Part shown: positions 1-8,992 of the stretch, piece by piece
Layout of the letters: every line of letters starts with the position of its first letter
Position numbering within the stretch: position 1 is the first letter of the stretch
From: Pararhizobium sp. YC-54
GTDB lineage: Bacteria; Pseudomonadota; Alphaproteobacteria; Rhizobiales; Rhizobiaceae
DNA length: 64,000 bases
Reading direction: 5' to 3'
Assembly: GCF_025847205.1 (NCBI RefSeq)
Contig: NZ_JAOYTH010000012.1
Location: 62,001-126,000 of the forward strand
The notes under the pieces: generated by a model
Told to the model about the DNA's origin: nothing
The model's database searches: none
What the model saw: only the letters and a program-made list of their open reading frames with translations
Made by a program: the position numbers and the translations under genes

Positions 1-234
1 TGCCTTCACATCCTGCCGCCCGACCTCCAGCACGATAATGTCGCGCTCACGCAGGCCATCTGCTTGTGCCAGCAGCATATCTGCCTGACGCGCGGCATCC
101 GCATGTTCCTTGTCGGGGAAAATCACCAGAACCCGGTAGCGCCATTCGAAGTCGGCAAGACTCATTCCACCCTGTTGCGGATCGACATCGATGCCGAAAA
201 CTTCGGCGGCCAATGACTTCAACATCGCCTTCAT
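1..234 (-). CDS. DUF4174-like protein, C-terminus cut by window edge
   Basis: The first 234 bases hold the N-terminal 78 codons of a minus-strand gene whose 3' end lies outside the window. The visible protein starts MKAMLKSLAAEVF and contains WRYRVLVIFPD, then RQADMLLAQADGLRERDIIV. This is the pattern of the DUF4174 family: a beta strand with R-x-L-(hydrophobic)-F-P, then Q...L......L.ERD. The function of that family is not established. A GAGG sequence lies just before the first ATG, which fits the second ATG (223-225) better as the true start. Family call is by eye only. Confidence 0.6.
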   Translation of the reverse strand, partial: MKAMLKSLAAEVFGIDVDPQQGGMSLADFEWRYRVLVIFPDKEHADAARQADMLLAQADGLRERDIIVLEVGRQDVKA

Positions 235-353
235 CCTCTGCCGTTAAACCCATAAGGATGCTAACTGGCGGACGGGCCTTTGGTTCCGGAATTCTTCGCG
301 GTGATAGCCGTATGAATGCCGCCGGTTGAAAGACAAGCTATCCCCCGCGTCCG

Positions 354-1622
354 TCATTGCACCAAAAGCGCCCGGAAATCGTTGACATTGGTGCCCGTTG
401 GCCCCGGCTTGAAAATATCGCCGACTGCATCAAAAGCGGTCCAGGCGTCGTTGCGATCCAAGAGAGCCGCGCCATCGATCCCAACCGCTGCAAGACGGGC
501 AACACTCGTCCCGTCGGCAAACGCGCCGGCATTGTCCTCGGACCCATCGATGCCATCGGTATCGGCGGCAAGCGCCGATATGCCGTCGGCGCCATCGATC
601 GCCAGCGCCAGTGACAAAAGGAATTCGCTGTTGCGGCCGCCCTTGCCCTTGCCCCGGATCGTTACCGTCGTCTCGCCTCCGGAAAGAATGACCACGGGCT
701 TGCGGAAAGGCCTGTTGCGGGCGGAAACCTCGCGGGCGATCGCCGCATGCACGCGCCCGACCTCCCGCGCCTCGCCTTCCATCGCATCGGACAGGATGAC
801 CGCCTCGACACCGGCCGAACGGGCAAGATCGGCCGCAGCCTCAAGAGAAACAGCAGCCGAGGCGACAAGCCGGACCTCGTTGCGGCGAAACTCCCGGTCG
901 GCCGGGTCCGGTGCGGCGGATGCATCGCTGCGGATGAACGCCATCACCTTTTCCGGCAATTCCAGCCGGTAGCGTTCGATAAGACGCAGGGCATCATCGC
1001 GAGTGCTTTTGTCCGGAATGGTCGGCCCCGAGGCCACCAGCGCCGGATCGTCGCCGGGAATGTCCGAGACCACCAGCGACACGACCCGGGCAGGCCAGGC
1101 CGCAGCCGCCAGCCGCCCGCCCTTGATGCCCGACACATGTTTGCGGATCGCATTCATCGCGCTGATCGGTGCGCCCGATGCCAGCAGCGCCCGGTTGACG
1201 GCAATCTCGTCGTCCAGCGTCAGGTCACCGGCCGGCAACGGCAACAGCGCCGAGCCGCCACCGCAGATCAGCGCCACCACCAGATCGTCCTCGCCAAGGC
1301 CGCTGACCTCCTGAAGCAACCGGCGTGACGCCTTAAGCCCATTGTCGTCCGGCAACGGATGCGATGCCTCCAGCACCTCGATCCGCTCGCAGCGTGCGCC
1401 GTATCCATAGCGCGTCACGACGGCGCCGGTCAGCGGGCCGTCCCACAGCCGCTCGAACACCTGCGCCATCTGGGCAGCGCCCTTGCCCGCGCCGATCACC
1501 ACCGTGCGGCCCTTCGGCTTTTCCGGCAGATTGGCAGCCAGCACCTTGGCCGGGTCGGCAGCGGCGACCGCCGCATGAAACAGTGTTTCCAGAAAGGCTT
1601 TGGGGTCGTCGATCACGGCCAT
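354..1622 (-). CDS. ttuD: Glycerate 2-kinase (MOFRL family)
   Basis: ATP-dependent phosphorylation of D-glycerate to 2-phosphoglycerate, the last step of the glyoxylate/tartronate-semialdehyde (glycerate) pathway. The 422-residue length is usual for the type-2 glycerate kinase/MOFRL family. Family stretches are visible: VVIGAGKGAAQMA near the N-terminus, ICGGGSALLPLP, NAIRKHVSGIKGGRLA, VSDIPGDDPALVASGPT and the C-terminal GGRNSEFLL...DTDGIDGSEDNAGA. The start MAVIDD is preferred over upstream ATGs because GAGG lies 8 nt before it and longer starts run towards glxR. It is the last gene of the gcl-hyi-glxR-kinase operon. In rhizobia the gene is often called ttuD or gckA; older databases label it hydroxypyruvate reductase. 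Confidence 0.9.
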   Translation of the reverse strand: MAVIDDPKAFLETLFHAAVAAADPAKVLAANLPEKPKGRTVVIGAGKGAAQMAQVFERLWDGPLTGAVVTRYGYGARCERIEVLEASHPLPDDNGLKASRRLLQEVSGLGEDDLVVALICGGGSALLPLPAGDLTLDDEIAVNRALLASGAPISAMNAIRKHVSGIKGGRLAAAAWPARVVSLVVSDIPGDDPALVASGPTIPDKSTRDDALRLIERYRLELPEKVMAFIRSDASAAPDPADREFRRNEVRLVASAAVSLEAAADLARSAGVEAVILSDAMEGEAREVGRVHAAIAREVSARNRPFRKPVVILSGGETTVTIRGKGKGGRNSEFLLSLALAIDGADGISALAADTDGIDGSEDNAGAFADGTSVARLAAVGIDGAALLDRNDAWTAFDAVGDIFKPGPTGTNVNDFRALLVQ

Positions 1623-1683
1623 GTCATTATCCTCATTCATGAAAAGACCGGGCAGCCCTCCTCCTGGCTGCCCGATCCTGTCG

Positions 1684-2568
1684 TCAGGCGACCGCGTGGT
1701 TGGCCATGCGTTCGAGCGCCTTGACGAGGCCTGAGTGATCGAGGCCGGCGTCGCCATTGGCAGCACAGCTGTTGAACAGTTCCTGCGTTGCCGCCGTGTT
1801 CGGCAGCGAGATGCCGAGTGCCTTAGCTCCCTGCAGCGCCAGATTGAGATCCTTCTGGTGCAGCGAGATGCGGAAGCCCGGCTCGAAGGTGCGCTTGATC
1901 ATCCGGTCGCCATGCACTTCCAGGATGCGCGACGAGGCAAAGCCGCCCATCAGGGCTTCGCGAACCCGCGCCGGATCGGCACCGGCCTTGGATGCAAACA
2001 CCAGCGCTTCGGAAACCGCCTCGATGGTCAGCGCGACGATGATCTGGTTGGCAACCTTGGTCACCTGCCCGTCGCCGCAATCGCCGACCAGCGTGATGTT
2101 CTTGCCCATCAGCTTGAACAGCGGCAGCGCCCGCTCGAAGCTCTCCTCTGTACCACCAGCCATGATCGACAGCGACGCGTTCTTGGCGCCGACTTCGCCG
2201 CCGGAAACCGGCGCGTCCATGTATTCGGCGCCCGTTTCGCGGACCTTTTTGGCAAATTCCTTGGTCTCGATCGGCGAGATCGAGCTCATGTCGATGACCA
2301 GCTTGCCCTTCGACAGGCCGGAGACAACGCCGTTTTCTCCGAACAGAACGTCCTTCACGTCCGGTGTATCGGGCAACATCAGGATGGTGATATCGACCTT
2401 TTCCGCCAGCGCCTTCGGGGTTTCGGCAAACTGCAGGCCGTTGTCGAGGAGCTCCTGCTTCGGCGGGATGTGGAATTTCGAGGTAATGACGGTGTGGCCG
2501 GCATCCTGCAGATGGCGCGCCATCGGCGTGCCCATGATGCCCAGTCCGATAAAACCGATTGTAGCCAT
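1684..2568 (-). CDS. glxR: 2-hydroxy-3-oxopropionate (tartronate semialdehyde) reductase
   Basis: NAD(P)H-dependent reduction of tartronate semialdehyde to D-glycerate. The 294-residue protein opens with the Rossmann motif GFIGLGIMGTPMARHL (residues about 4-19). It carries the beta-hydroxyacid dehydrogenase substrate motif DAPVSGGEVGAK (about 119-130) and the catalytic lysine region GQVTKVANQI. It lies 5 nt downstream of hyi and 61 nt upstream of the kinase start. Gene order and family signature together make GlxR/GarR-type tartronate semialdehyde reductase much more likely than 3-hydroxyisobutyrate dehydrogenase. Confidence 0.93.
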   Translation of the reverse strand: MATIGFIGLGIMGTPMARHLQDAGHTVITSKFHIPPKQELLDNGLQFAETPKALAEKVDITILMLPDTPDVKDVLFGENGVVSGLSKGKLVIDMSSISPIETKEFAKKVRETGAEYMDAPVSGGEVGAKNASLSIMAGGTEESFERALPLFKLMGKNITLVGDCGDGQVTKVANQIIVALTIEAVSEALVFASKAGADPARVREALMGGFASSRILEVHGDRMIKRTFEPGFRISLHQKDLNLALQGAKALGISLPNTAATQELFNSCAANGDAGLDHSGLVKALERMANHAVA

Positions 2569-2573
2569 GATGC

Positions 2574-3386
<813 letters not shown>

Positions 3387-3408
3387 CGGATGTTCTCCTT
3401 ATTCTAGC

Positions 3409-5193
3409 TTAATCGAGCAGCGCCATGATCGCCGTCGGGGCATCCTCACCGCGCTCGGCAAGATCCTCGAACTCGACCACCGCATTGATGTCGGCGCCCA
3501 TCGAAATATTCGTGATACGCTCGAGGATGAACTCGATGACCACGGGCACCTGGTGCTCGTCCATCAGGTCCTTGGCCTTCGAAAACGCCTCCTGGAACTC
3601 GTTCGGGCTCCTGACTCGGATCGCCTTGCAGCCGAGACCTTCGGCCACCGCAACGTGATCGACGCCATACCCCTTCTCGGCGTCACCGGATGCGTTGATG
3701 TTGTCGAAGGCGAGGCTCACCTCGAAATCCATGTTCAGCCCACGCTGCGCCTGGCGGATGAGGCCGAGATAGGAATTGTTCACGACCACATGCAGGTAAG
3801 GCAGCTTGTGCTGGGCGCCGACGGCCAGTTCCTCGATCATGAACTGGAAATCATAGTCGCCCGAAAGCGCCACGATCGGCCGGTCCGGATCGGCGGCACG
3901 TACGCCAAGCGCTGCGGGCAGCGTCCAGCCGAGCGGTCCGGCCTGGCCGCAATTGATCCAGTTGCGCGGCTTGTAGACATGCAGGAACTGCGCGCCGGCA
4001 ATCTGGCTGAGGCCGATGGTCGAGACATAGCAGGTGTCGCGGCCAAACGCCTTGTTCATCTCCTCGTAGACGCGCTGTGGCTTCAGCGGCGTCTGGTCGA
4101 AATGCGTCTTGCGCAGCATCGTGCGTTTGCGCGCGCGGCATTCTTCCGCCCAGCCCGACCAGTCCTTCAGCTTGCCCGCCGTCTTCCATTCGGTCGCGAC
4201 ATCGAGGAACAGCTTGAGTGCTGCGCCCGCATCCGAGACGATGCCGAAATCAGGTGCGAAGACGCGACCGATCTGGGTCGGCTCGATATCGACGTGGACG
4301 AACTTGCGGCCTTCCGTATACGTCGGGACGTTGCCGGTATGGCGGTTGGCCCAGCGGTTGCCGACGCCAAGCACGAAGTCGGAAGCGAGCAGGCTGGCGT
4401 TGCCGTAGCGGTGCGAGGTCTGCAGCCCGCACATGCCCGCCATCAGCGGATGATCGTCGGGGATCGTGCCCCAGCCCATCAGCGTCGGGATGACCGGAAT
4501 GCCGGTAATCTCGGCGAATTCGGTGAGCAGGTCGGACGCGTCGGCGTTGATGATGCCACCGCCGGCGACGATCAGCGGACGCTCCGCTTCGTTCAGCATG
4601 GCGATCGCCTTTTCGGCCTGCGCCCGCGTTGCGGATGGCTTGTAGGCCTCAAGCGGCGCATAGGTATCGATATCGAATTCGATTTCAGCCAGCTGTACAT
4701 CGACCGGCAGGTCGATCAGCACCGGACCGGGACGGCCCGAGCGCATCAGGTGGAACGCCTTCTGGAAGACGAACGGCACCAGCGCCGGCTCCATGACGGT
4801 GACCGCCCACTTGGTCAGCGGCCCGGCGATCTTGGCGATATCGACGGCCTGGAAATCTTCCTTGTCGAGCCGGGCGCGCGGCGCCTGGCCGGTGATGCAC
4901 AGGATCGGGATCGAGTCCGCGGATGCCGAATAAAGCCCGGTGATCATGTCGGTGCCGGCCGGGCCCGAGGTACCGATGCAGACGCCGATATTGCCATGCT
5001 TGGCGCGGGTATAGCCTTCCGCCATGTGCGAGGCACCCTCGACATGCCGCGCCAGGATATGGCGTACCGAGCCGCGCGCCTTCAGCGCCGAGTAAAAGGG
5101 ATTGATCGCCGCTCCCGGAACTCCGAAGGCGCAATCGACGCCTTCCTTCTCCAGAACCAGAACCGCCGCATCGACTGCGCGCATTTTCGCCAT
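3409..5193 (-). CDS. gcl: Glyoxylate carboligase (tartronate-semialdehyde synthase)
   Basis: Condenses two glyoxylate molecules to tartronate semialdehyde plus CO2. It is a ThDP- and FAD-binding acetolactate-synthase-family enzyme. The 594 residues match the usual Gcl length and can be followed end to end: [15 protein letters not shown] near residue 23, [56 protein letters not shown] substrate loop, and the ThDP/Mg region [15 protein letters not shown]...VVVNNSYLG. The segment that holds the usual ThDP-activating Glu in other family members reads [11 protein letters not shown], as in known Gcls. First gene of a four-gene operon; the glyoxylate it uses is a product of AllA encoded 15 kb away. 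Confidence 0.96.
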   Translation of the reverse strand: MAKMRAVDAAVLVLEKEGVDCAFGVPGAAINPFYSALKARGSVRHILARHVEGASHMAEGYTRAKHGNIGVCIGTSGPAGTDMITGLYSASADSIPILCITGQAPRARLDKEDFQAVDIAKIAGPLTKWAVTVMEPALVPFVFQKAFHLMRSGRPGPVLIDLPVDVQLAEIEFDIDTYAPLEAYKPSATRAQAEKAIAMLNEAERPLIVAGGGIINADASDLLTEFAEITGIPVIPTLMGWGTIPDDHPLMAGMCGLQTSHRYGNASLLASDFVLGVGNRWANRHTGNVPTYTEGRKFVHVDIEPTQIGRVFAPDFGIVSDAGAALKLFLDVATEWKTAGKLKDWSGWAEECRARKRTMLRKTHFDQTPLKPQRVYEEMNKAFGRDTCYVSTIGLSQIAGAQFLHVYKPRNWINCGQAGPLGWTLPAALGVRAADPDRPIVALSGDYDFQFMIEELAVGAQHKLPYLHVVVNNSYLGLIRQAQRGLNMDFEVSLAFDNINASGDAEKGYGVDHVAVAEGLGCKAIRVRSPNEFQEAFSKAKDLMDEHQVPVVIEFILERITNISMGADINAVVEFEDLAERGEDAPTAIMALLD

Positions 5194-5231
5194 GACTATT
5201 CCTCCATCGTGTGAGGATCATAGTAATCCGA

Positions 5232-5282
5232 TTTTTCCACCGCGCAATCGCATAATGGAAATCAATCCCATCATATGGAAAT
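5232..5282. promoter_or_regulatory. Candidate IclR operator cluster between gcl and iclR
   Basis: The gcl/iclR divergent intergenic region holds TTTTTCCA (5232-5239) and two copies of TGGAAAT (5256-5262 and 5276-5282), so the first is an inverted partner of the other two. IclR-family proteins commonly bind TGGAAA/TTTCCA-type palindromes at the divergent promoter. The assignment rests on motif repetition and position only. Confidence 0.4.
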
Positions 5283-5413
5283 AAACATTTTCAACGAAAC
5301 CGGCATAAATGGCGTCGCCCGAACGCCCCCAAAACACCGAATGTATCCCAAGGCGGTTCCGCTGCGAGGAACTATGCAATATGTCATGGACCATGAGACA
5401 ACACGGAGCCGAT

Positions 5414-6277
5414 ATGCCCGACAAGCCGCAGCCATCAAGACAGGATCAATTGCGCGCCAAGCCCGGCCGCAAGGCCGCCGAAAACGCCGCCCCCTCCTCC
5501 GTGCAGGTGCTCGACCGCAGCCTGAAGCTGCTCGACCTCGTGGCATCGTCGGATGGCGCAGCGCTCACCGACCTGTCCGACCAGTCCGGCATGGCGCCAT
5601 CCACCGTCCACCGTCTGCTCACCTCGCTTGCCAATCACGGCATGGTCACCCACGATGCCGAGACCGGTGCCTGGATCATCGGACTGAAGGCCTTCGAGAT
5701 CGGCAATGCCTTCCTGCGCTTCCGCAAGCTCGGCACGATCAGCCGCCCTTTCCTGAAACAGCTGATGGAGCACTCGGGCGAAACCGCCAATATCGGCATC
5801 GAGGACGGGGGCGACGTCGTCTTCATCTCGCAGGTCGAAAGCCACGCCCCGATGCGCGCCTTCTTCCGCCCCGGCCGACGGGGTCCCATCCATGCTTCAG
5901 GCATCGGCAAGGCCATCCTCTCGACCTGGGACAACGCCGGGATCGAACGCCTGCTCTCGCCGCGCCCGCTGACCGGTTTCACGGAAAAGACCCGCGACAC
6001 CCTGTCCAAGCTTTTGGCCGATATCGAAACCATCCGCAGCCGTGGCTGGTCGATCGACGACGAGGAACACACGCTTGGCATGCGCTGCCTCGCCGCCCCG
6101 ATCTTCAACGAATATGGCGAAGCAATCGCCGGGATTTCAGTGTCAGGGCCGGCGGTCAGGCTGCCGGACGAGACGCTGGCGGCGCTGGGACCGGTGGTCA
6201 AGGCTGCGGCCGACGGGGTGACGCGGGCGATGGGCGGACGTGTGGCCGCCGAACTTCAGGGGAAAATTGGCTCATAG
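5414..6277 (+). CDS. IclR-family transcriptional regulator of the glyoxylate operon
   Basis: Predicted repressor or activator of the divergent gcl operon. The 287-residue protein has an N-terminal winged HTH (SVQVLDRSLKLLDLVASSDG... LTDLSDQSGMAPSTVHRLLTSL, about residues 28-75) and a C-terminal IclR effector domain with IHASGIGKAILS and the GMRCLAAPIFNEYGEAIAGISVSGP core. Start MPDKPQ is chosen because GGAG sits 5 nt upstream of that ATG; longer reading would add an unconserved 35 residues. E. coli AllR (glyoxylate/allantoin sensor) is in the same family, which makes glyoxylate or a related ligand a reasonable inference. Confidence 0.88.
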   Translation: MPDKPQPSRQDQLRAKPGRKAAENAAPSSVQVLDRSLKLLDLVASSDGAALTDLSDQSGMAPSTVHRLLTSLANHGMVTHDAETGAWIIGLKAFEIGNAFLRFRKLGTISRPFLKQLMEHSGETANIGIEDGGDVVFISQVESHAPMRAFFRPGRRGPIHASGIGKAILSTWDNAGIERLLSPRPLTGFTEKTRDTLSKLLADIETIRSRGWSIDDEEHTLGMRCLAAPIFNEYGEAIAGISVSGPAVRLPDETLAALGPVVKAAADGVTRAMGGRVAAELQGKIGS

Positions 6278-6359
6278 TCACGCTGTGGGTGCAGTCGGCG
6301 TAAGCGGATTTTTCGATCCCCTTGCGACCGGCAGGCCTGACACCGAAAGCTGAGGCCCT

Positions 6360-7379
6360 TTAACCCCGCGCCACCCACCGGTGCCAGTCCTCTTCGCTGC
6401 CATGGAACACGTTGAGGTCGATCCTGCCTTCGACACCGTGCGAAAGTCCCGAGCCCGAATATTGCCAGAACAGCCATTTGCGGCCCGGATAGACTTGTGA
6501 TGGGTGGGCGGCGACCGAGCGGAGCCAGAAGGGATGGTTGGGGAACTCGCCCCTCAGGTTGTCGCGATAGAAATCCGGGGCCGTGTAGATCACCGGGCGC
6601 TTGCCGTAGTGACGCTCCAGCTTGTCCATGAAAACCTGCATCTTCTCCAGCACGTTTTCGCGCGAAACGCGCCGCTTGCAGCTTGACTCGCCGTTATATT
6701 CGACGTCGATCACCGGCGGCAGCGCATCGGGGTCACGCGGCACGTTGCGGATGAACCAGTCGGCCTGTTCGCCGGCGGTGCGGCACCAGTAGAAGAAGTG
6801 ATAGGCGCCGCGCTTCAGCCCGGCATCCTTGGCCCGCTTCCAGTTCTTCTTGAACATCGGGTCGAGATGGTCGCCGCCGTCGGTCGCCTTGATATAGGCG
6901 AAGTTCGCCCCTTGCGTGCGCAGCTTCTCCCAATCGATATCGCCCTGCCAGCGTGAAATATCAACGCCGTGCACGGCCAGTTTGCGCGGCGAAGCCTTGC
7001 CGAAATTGATCGGATGCGCGTCGCGGAACTGGCGGCTGTAGATTTGCGCGCGCCGGGTCCGCGTTTCGCCGCCTGCCGGGTTTTCCGGCATGACCATCGC
7101 CACCGGCCGCTCCGCCGGAACCGCCATGCCTTCGGTCGTCACGGCCTCAAAAGCCTGCGGCTGCGGCACCTGCCCGGCCCAGGCCAGTTGCTCGGGATGA
7201 TTTTCAGCCTGCGCAATCACCGCGCCGACATCGGCGACCGGCACCGGGGCCTGCACCACGGAACTGGTCGTCTCCTTCGACGGTAGCCCGGTCACCAGGC
7301 TCTCCGGCCCGGAACTGGATGTGCAGCCCGCCACAAGAAGGCCGGCAAGAAGGATCGCTGGAACAGCCGGTAAACGCAT
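6360..7379 (-). CDS. GH25 lysozyme-like lipoprotein
   Basis: Predicted N-acetylmuramidase anchored in the cell envelope. MRLPAVPAILLAGLLVAGC is a lipoprotein signal with lipobox LVAGC (Cys19). A low-complexity linker runs to about residue 133, then a glycoside hydrolase 25 domain. Visible catalytic elements are VHGVDISRWQGDIDW (Asp140), AYIKATDGGD and PPVIDVEYNG (Asp225, Glu227), ending in LFWQYSGSGLSHGVEGRIDLNVF. The start is the ATG giving a clean signal peptide; a TTG 21 nt upstream is an alternative and neither has a strong Shine-Dalgarno. Convergent with iclR, no operon partner. Could remodel self peptidoglycan or act on competitors; the sequence does not decide. Confidence 0.87.
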   Translation of the reverse strand: MRLPAVPAILLAGLLVAGCTSSSGPESLVTGLPSKETTSSVVQAPVPVADVGAVIAQAENHPEQLAWAGQVPQPQAFEAVTTEGMAVPAERPVAMVMPENPAGGETRTRRAQIYSRQFRDAHPINFGKASPRKLAVHGVDISRWQGDIDWEKLRTQGANFAYIKATDGGDHLDPMFKKNWKRAKDAGLKRGAYHFFYWCRTAGEQADWFIRNVPRDPDALPPVIDVEYNGESSCKRRVSRENVLEKMQVFMDKLERHYGKRPVIYTAPDFYRDNLRGEFPNHPFWLRSVAAHPSQVYPGRKWLFWQYSGSGLSHGVEGRIDLNVFHGSEEDWHRWVARG

Positions 7380-7474
7380 AGGAACCCGCACGCAAAACAA
7401 AAAACAGGCGGCATCCGCCCCACTGGCATCAATTCCTAACGGAAAATTACCAACAAAGATTAAATTCGATCTTT

Positions 7475-7516
7475 CTTACATATGGAGAACGCGGACTTAC
7501 ATATGGAGAACGCGGA
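7475..7516. repeat. Perfect tandem duplication of a 21-nt unit
   Basis: Positions 7475-7495 and 7496-7516 are identical 21-nt units, beginning CTTACATATGGAG and ending AACGCGGA. They lie about 95 nt upstream of the lipoprotein start, on the opposite side from its coding region. No coding frame uses them convincingly. This could be a recent slippage duplication or a duplicated binding site. Confidence 0.8.
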
Positions 7517-7652
7517 AAGTACGGAAGAAGGCGGACAAAGCGGTCCTCATGCCACTGCACTCCCCCCGTGTCCTCCCCCGTCATGTCAGCCCTTGTGGCG
7601 GCAACGTGGCGGGGACCCAGCCACAAGGCAGGAGCCGCACGCCCCCTGCCCC

Positions 7653-7742
7653 GTCATCCTCGGGCTTGACCCGAGGATCCACGCCACAAGCGCGATCCTG
7701 TCTCTGGAACCGGGATCCTCGGGTCAGGGCCCGAGGATGACA
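7653..7742. repeat. REP/RIME-like paired palindromic element
   Basis: Two palindromes face each other. The first is ATCCTCGGG (7656-7664) with CCCGAGGAT (7670-7678). The second is ATCCTCGGG (7715-7723) with CCCGAGGAT (7730-7738). Both arms are perfect, and the outer GTCATCC/GGATGAC flanks make the whole about 90-bp unit roughly symmetrical. Paired short palindromes of this kind are typical of rhizobial intergenic mosaic (RIME/BIME-like) elements. Confidence 0.75.
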
Positions 7743-7827
7743 GAGGGCGATAGGTGCCTCCTCAATGCCGAGCCATTCATGTGATCAACTCCCGTACTGG
7801 CGAGCGAAACGGCTGCCCAGTAGCTCG

Positions 7828-7856
7828 TCATCCTCGGGCTTGACCCGAGGATGACG
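7828..7856. repeat. Third copy of the REP-like palindrome
   Basis: A single unit of the same palindrome: ATCCTCGGG (7831-7839), loop CTTGA, CCCGAGGAT (7845-7853), flanked by GTC/GAC. The core is identical to the unit at 7653-7680, so it is a dispersed member of the same family about 150 nt away. Confidence 0.75.
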
Positions 7857-8484
7857 GAGAATGTGGCTGGCCCGGCCACTCCTCGAAACCCTTCCACCCA
7901 AAAAGATCATCCCCGCAAATCCCCGCCGTCAAAACCTGTGCCATCATTCCCAGCGTTCCGTCATTGGATACGCTGCCAGGCGTGGCAGTGAGACGGAGCC
8001 GGTGCCGGGTGAAGGACAGACGTAAGCCTTTGCCCGGTGGATGGTCAGAAAATGGTTCCCCTCTCGTCTGCAAAATGGCGGGGCGTGCCTGTGAGGCACA
8101 CATGAGGACCGGCAACTGGGCTTGCGATCAGCAAATCCTTTCGTGGCGCGGCGGCGAAAACCGTCAGTGCCACCCCGTCTAAAAAGGGTGCCGCCATCCC
8201 CGCAGAGAAACCGGAGTTGCCCATCGACCAACACTGAACGGGGCGCTGGAAGGCGTCACATAAACTAACTTAGTCACGGCACTTTCCGGCGCCCCGGCCA
8301 AGTCAGTGAATGCAAGAAAACCCACGGCGGATTTTCCGGGCGTGGCCGAAAGAGTTGAGCGTACCGCGATCTCCCTCTTCTTCCCAGCGGGTGGCCCAAA
8401 GGGCCATATGAGGGAGTGGGCGAAACAATTGTTCTTTGACAGAGATTAACGAAAAATACCAACGGACACGTTAGTCTCCAAAAT
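7857..8484. other. Gene-poor stretch with one strong imperfect hairpin
   Basis: No frame here has a convincing start, ribosome site and protein-like composition; a 95-codon minus-strand frame (7828-8115) reads through the REP element and is discounted. The notable structure is 8240-8295: GGGGCGCTGGAA (8240-8251) faces TTCCGGCGCCCC (8284-8295). The single T-G mismatch becomes a wobble in plus-strand RNA. A perfect ACTAACTTAGT palindrome sits in the loop at 8264-8274. It could be a structured RNA, a recombination core or a relic; nothing here decides. Confidence 0.45.
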
Positions 8485-8502
8485 GTGATCGGAGAACCTG
8501 GG

Positions 8503-8940
8503 ATGAGAAGGCACGCACTATTTGCTACCGCTGGATTCGCCATCTGCGTCGTTTCTATCCTTGGCCTTTCAGGGCTTTCGGCGAAGCAATCGGTAGCCGC
8601 AATCTATATTCTTTTTCTTCTTAGTGTTGCCGTCATTCTGGCCAGCATACGCAGGTACAAGCCCAAATCCCTTATCGCCCTCATTATGGTCCCATTCGGT
8701 TCCGGCGACACGAGAGGGTTGCAGCGGCTTCTTTGGATCGCCAGTGCTGGCTCCCTATTGGCTGTTTTTCCTTCTTACTCGCGGGCAGAAAGCTTCTCCG
8801 ACGTCAGCCACTTTGCTCTTTTCCTGATCATATCCGCAGCTCTGGCTTACGATGTAATATCGTACCTGCGTGATCCACAACCGGATCCGACATCTGCAAG
8901 TCGTACCACTGCCCGCATAAATTCGGCGCGAGAAAAATAA
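8503..8940 (+). CDS. Hypothetical integral membrane protein
   Basis: A 145-residue protein that I do not recognise. Four hydrophobic segments can be seen: about residues 6-25 (FATAGFAICVVSILGLSGL), 31-48 (AAIYILFLLSVAVILASI), a weaker one around 79-92 (LLWIASAGSLLAVF), and about 105-122 (FALFLIISAALAYDVISYL). A polar tail rich in Ser, Thr and Arg follows. ATG 8503 has GGAG 8 nt upstream; a GTG at 8485 in the same frame lacks this. Base composition is visibly less GC-rich than the flanking operons, and the gene stands alone next to REP-like DNA, so acquisition by transfer is possible. Confidence 0.6.
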   Translation: MRRHALFATAGFAICVVSILGLSGLSAKQSVAAIYILFLLSVAVILASIRRYKPKSLIALIMVPFGSGDTRGLQRLLWIASAGSLLAVFPSYSRAESFSDVSHFALFLIISAALAYDVISYLRDPQPDPTSASRTTARINSAREK

Positions 8941-8962
8941 TCCGCCCGGGACTGCGCTCGGG

Positions 8963-8984
8963 CCCTCCCCTCTCAAGGGGAGGG
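8963..8984. terminator. Hairpin between convergent genes
   Basis: CCCTCCCC (8963-8970) and GGGGAGGG (8977-8984) form a perfect 8-bp stem with loop TCTCAA between the stops of the membrane protein and guaD. No U-tract follows on either strand, so it is terminator-like but not a canonical intrinsic terminator. Confidence 0.5.
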
Positions 8985-8992
8985 CGAAGTCA

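Noticed and set aside
7828..8115. 95-codon minus-strand frame in the gene-poor region
   Set aside because: Its C-terminus is translation of the REP-like palindrome, there is no good ribosome site, and no family features are visible.
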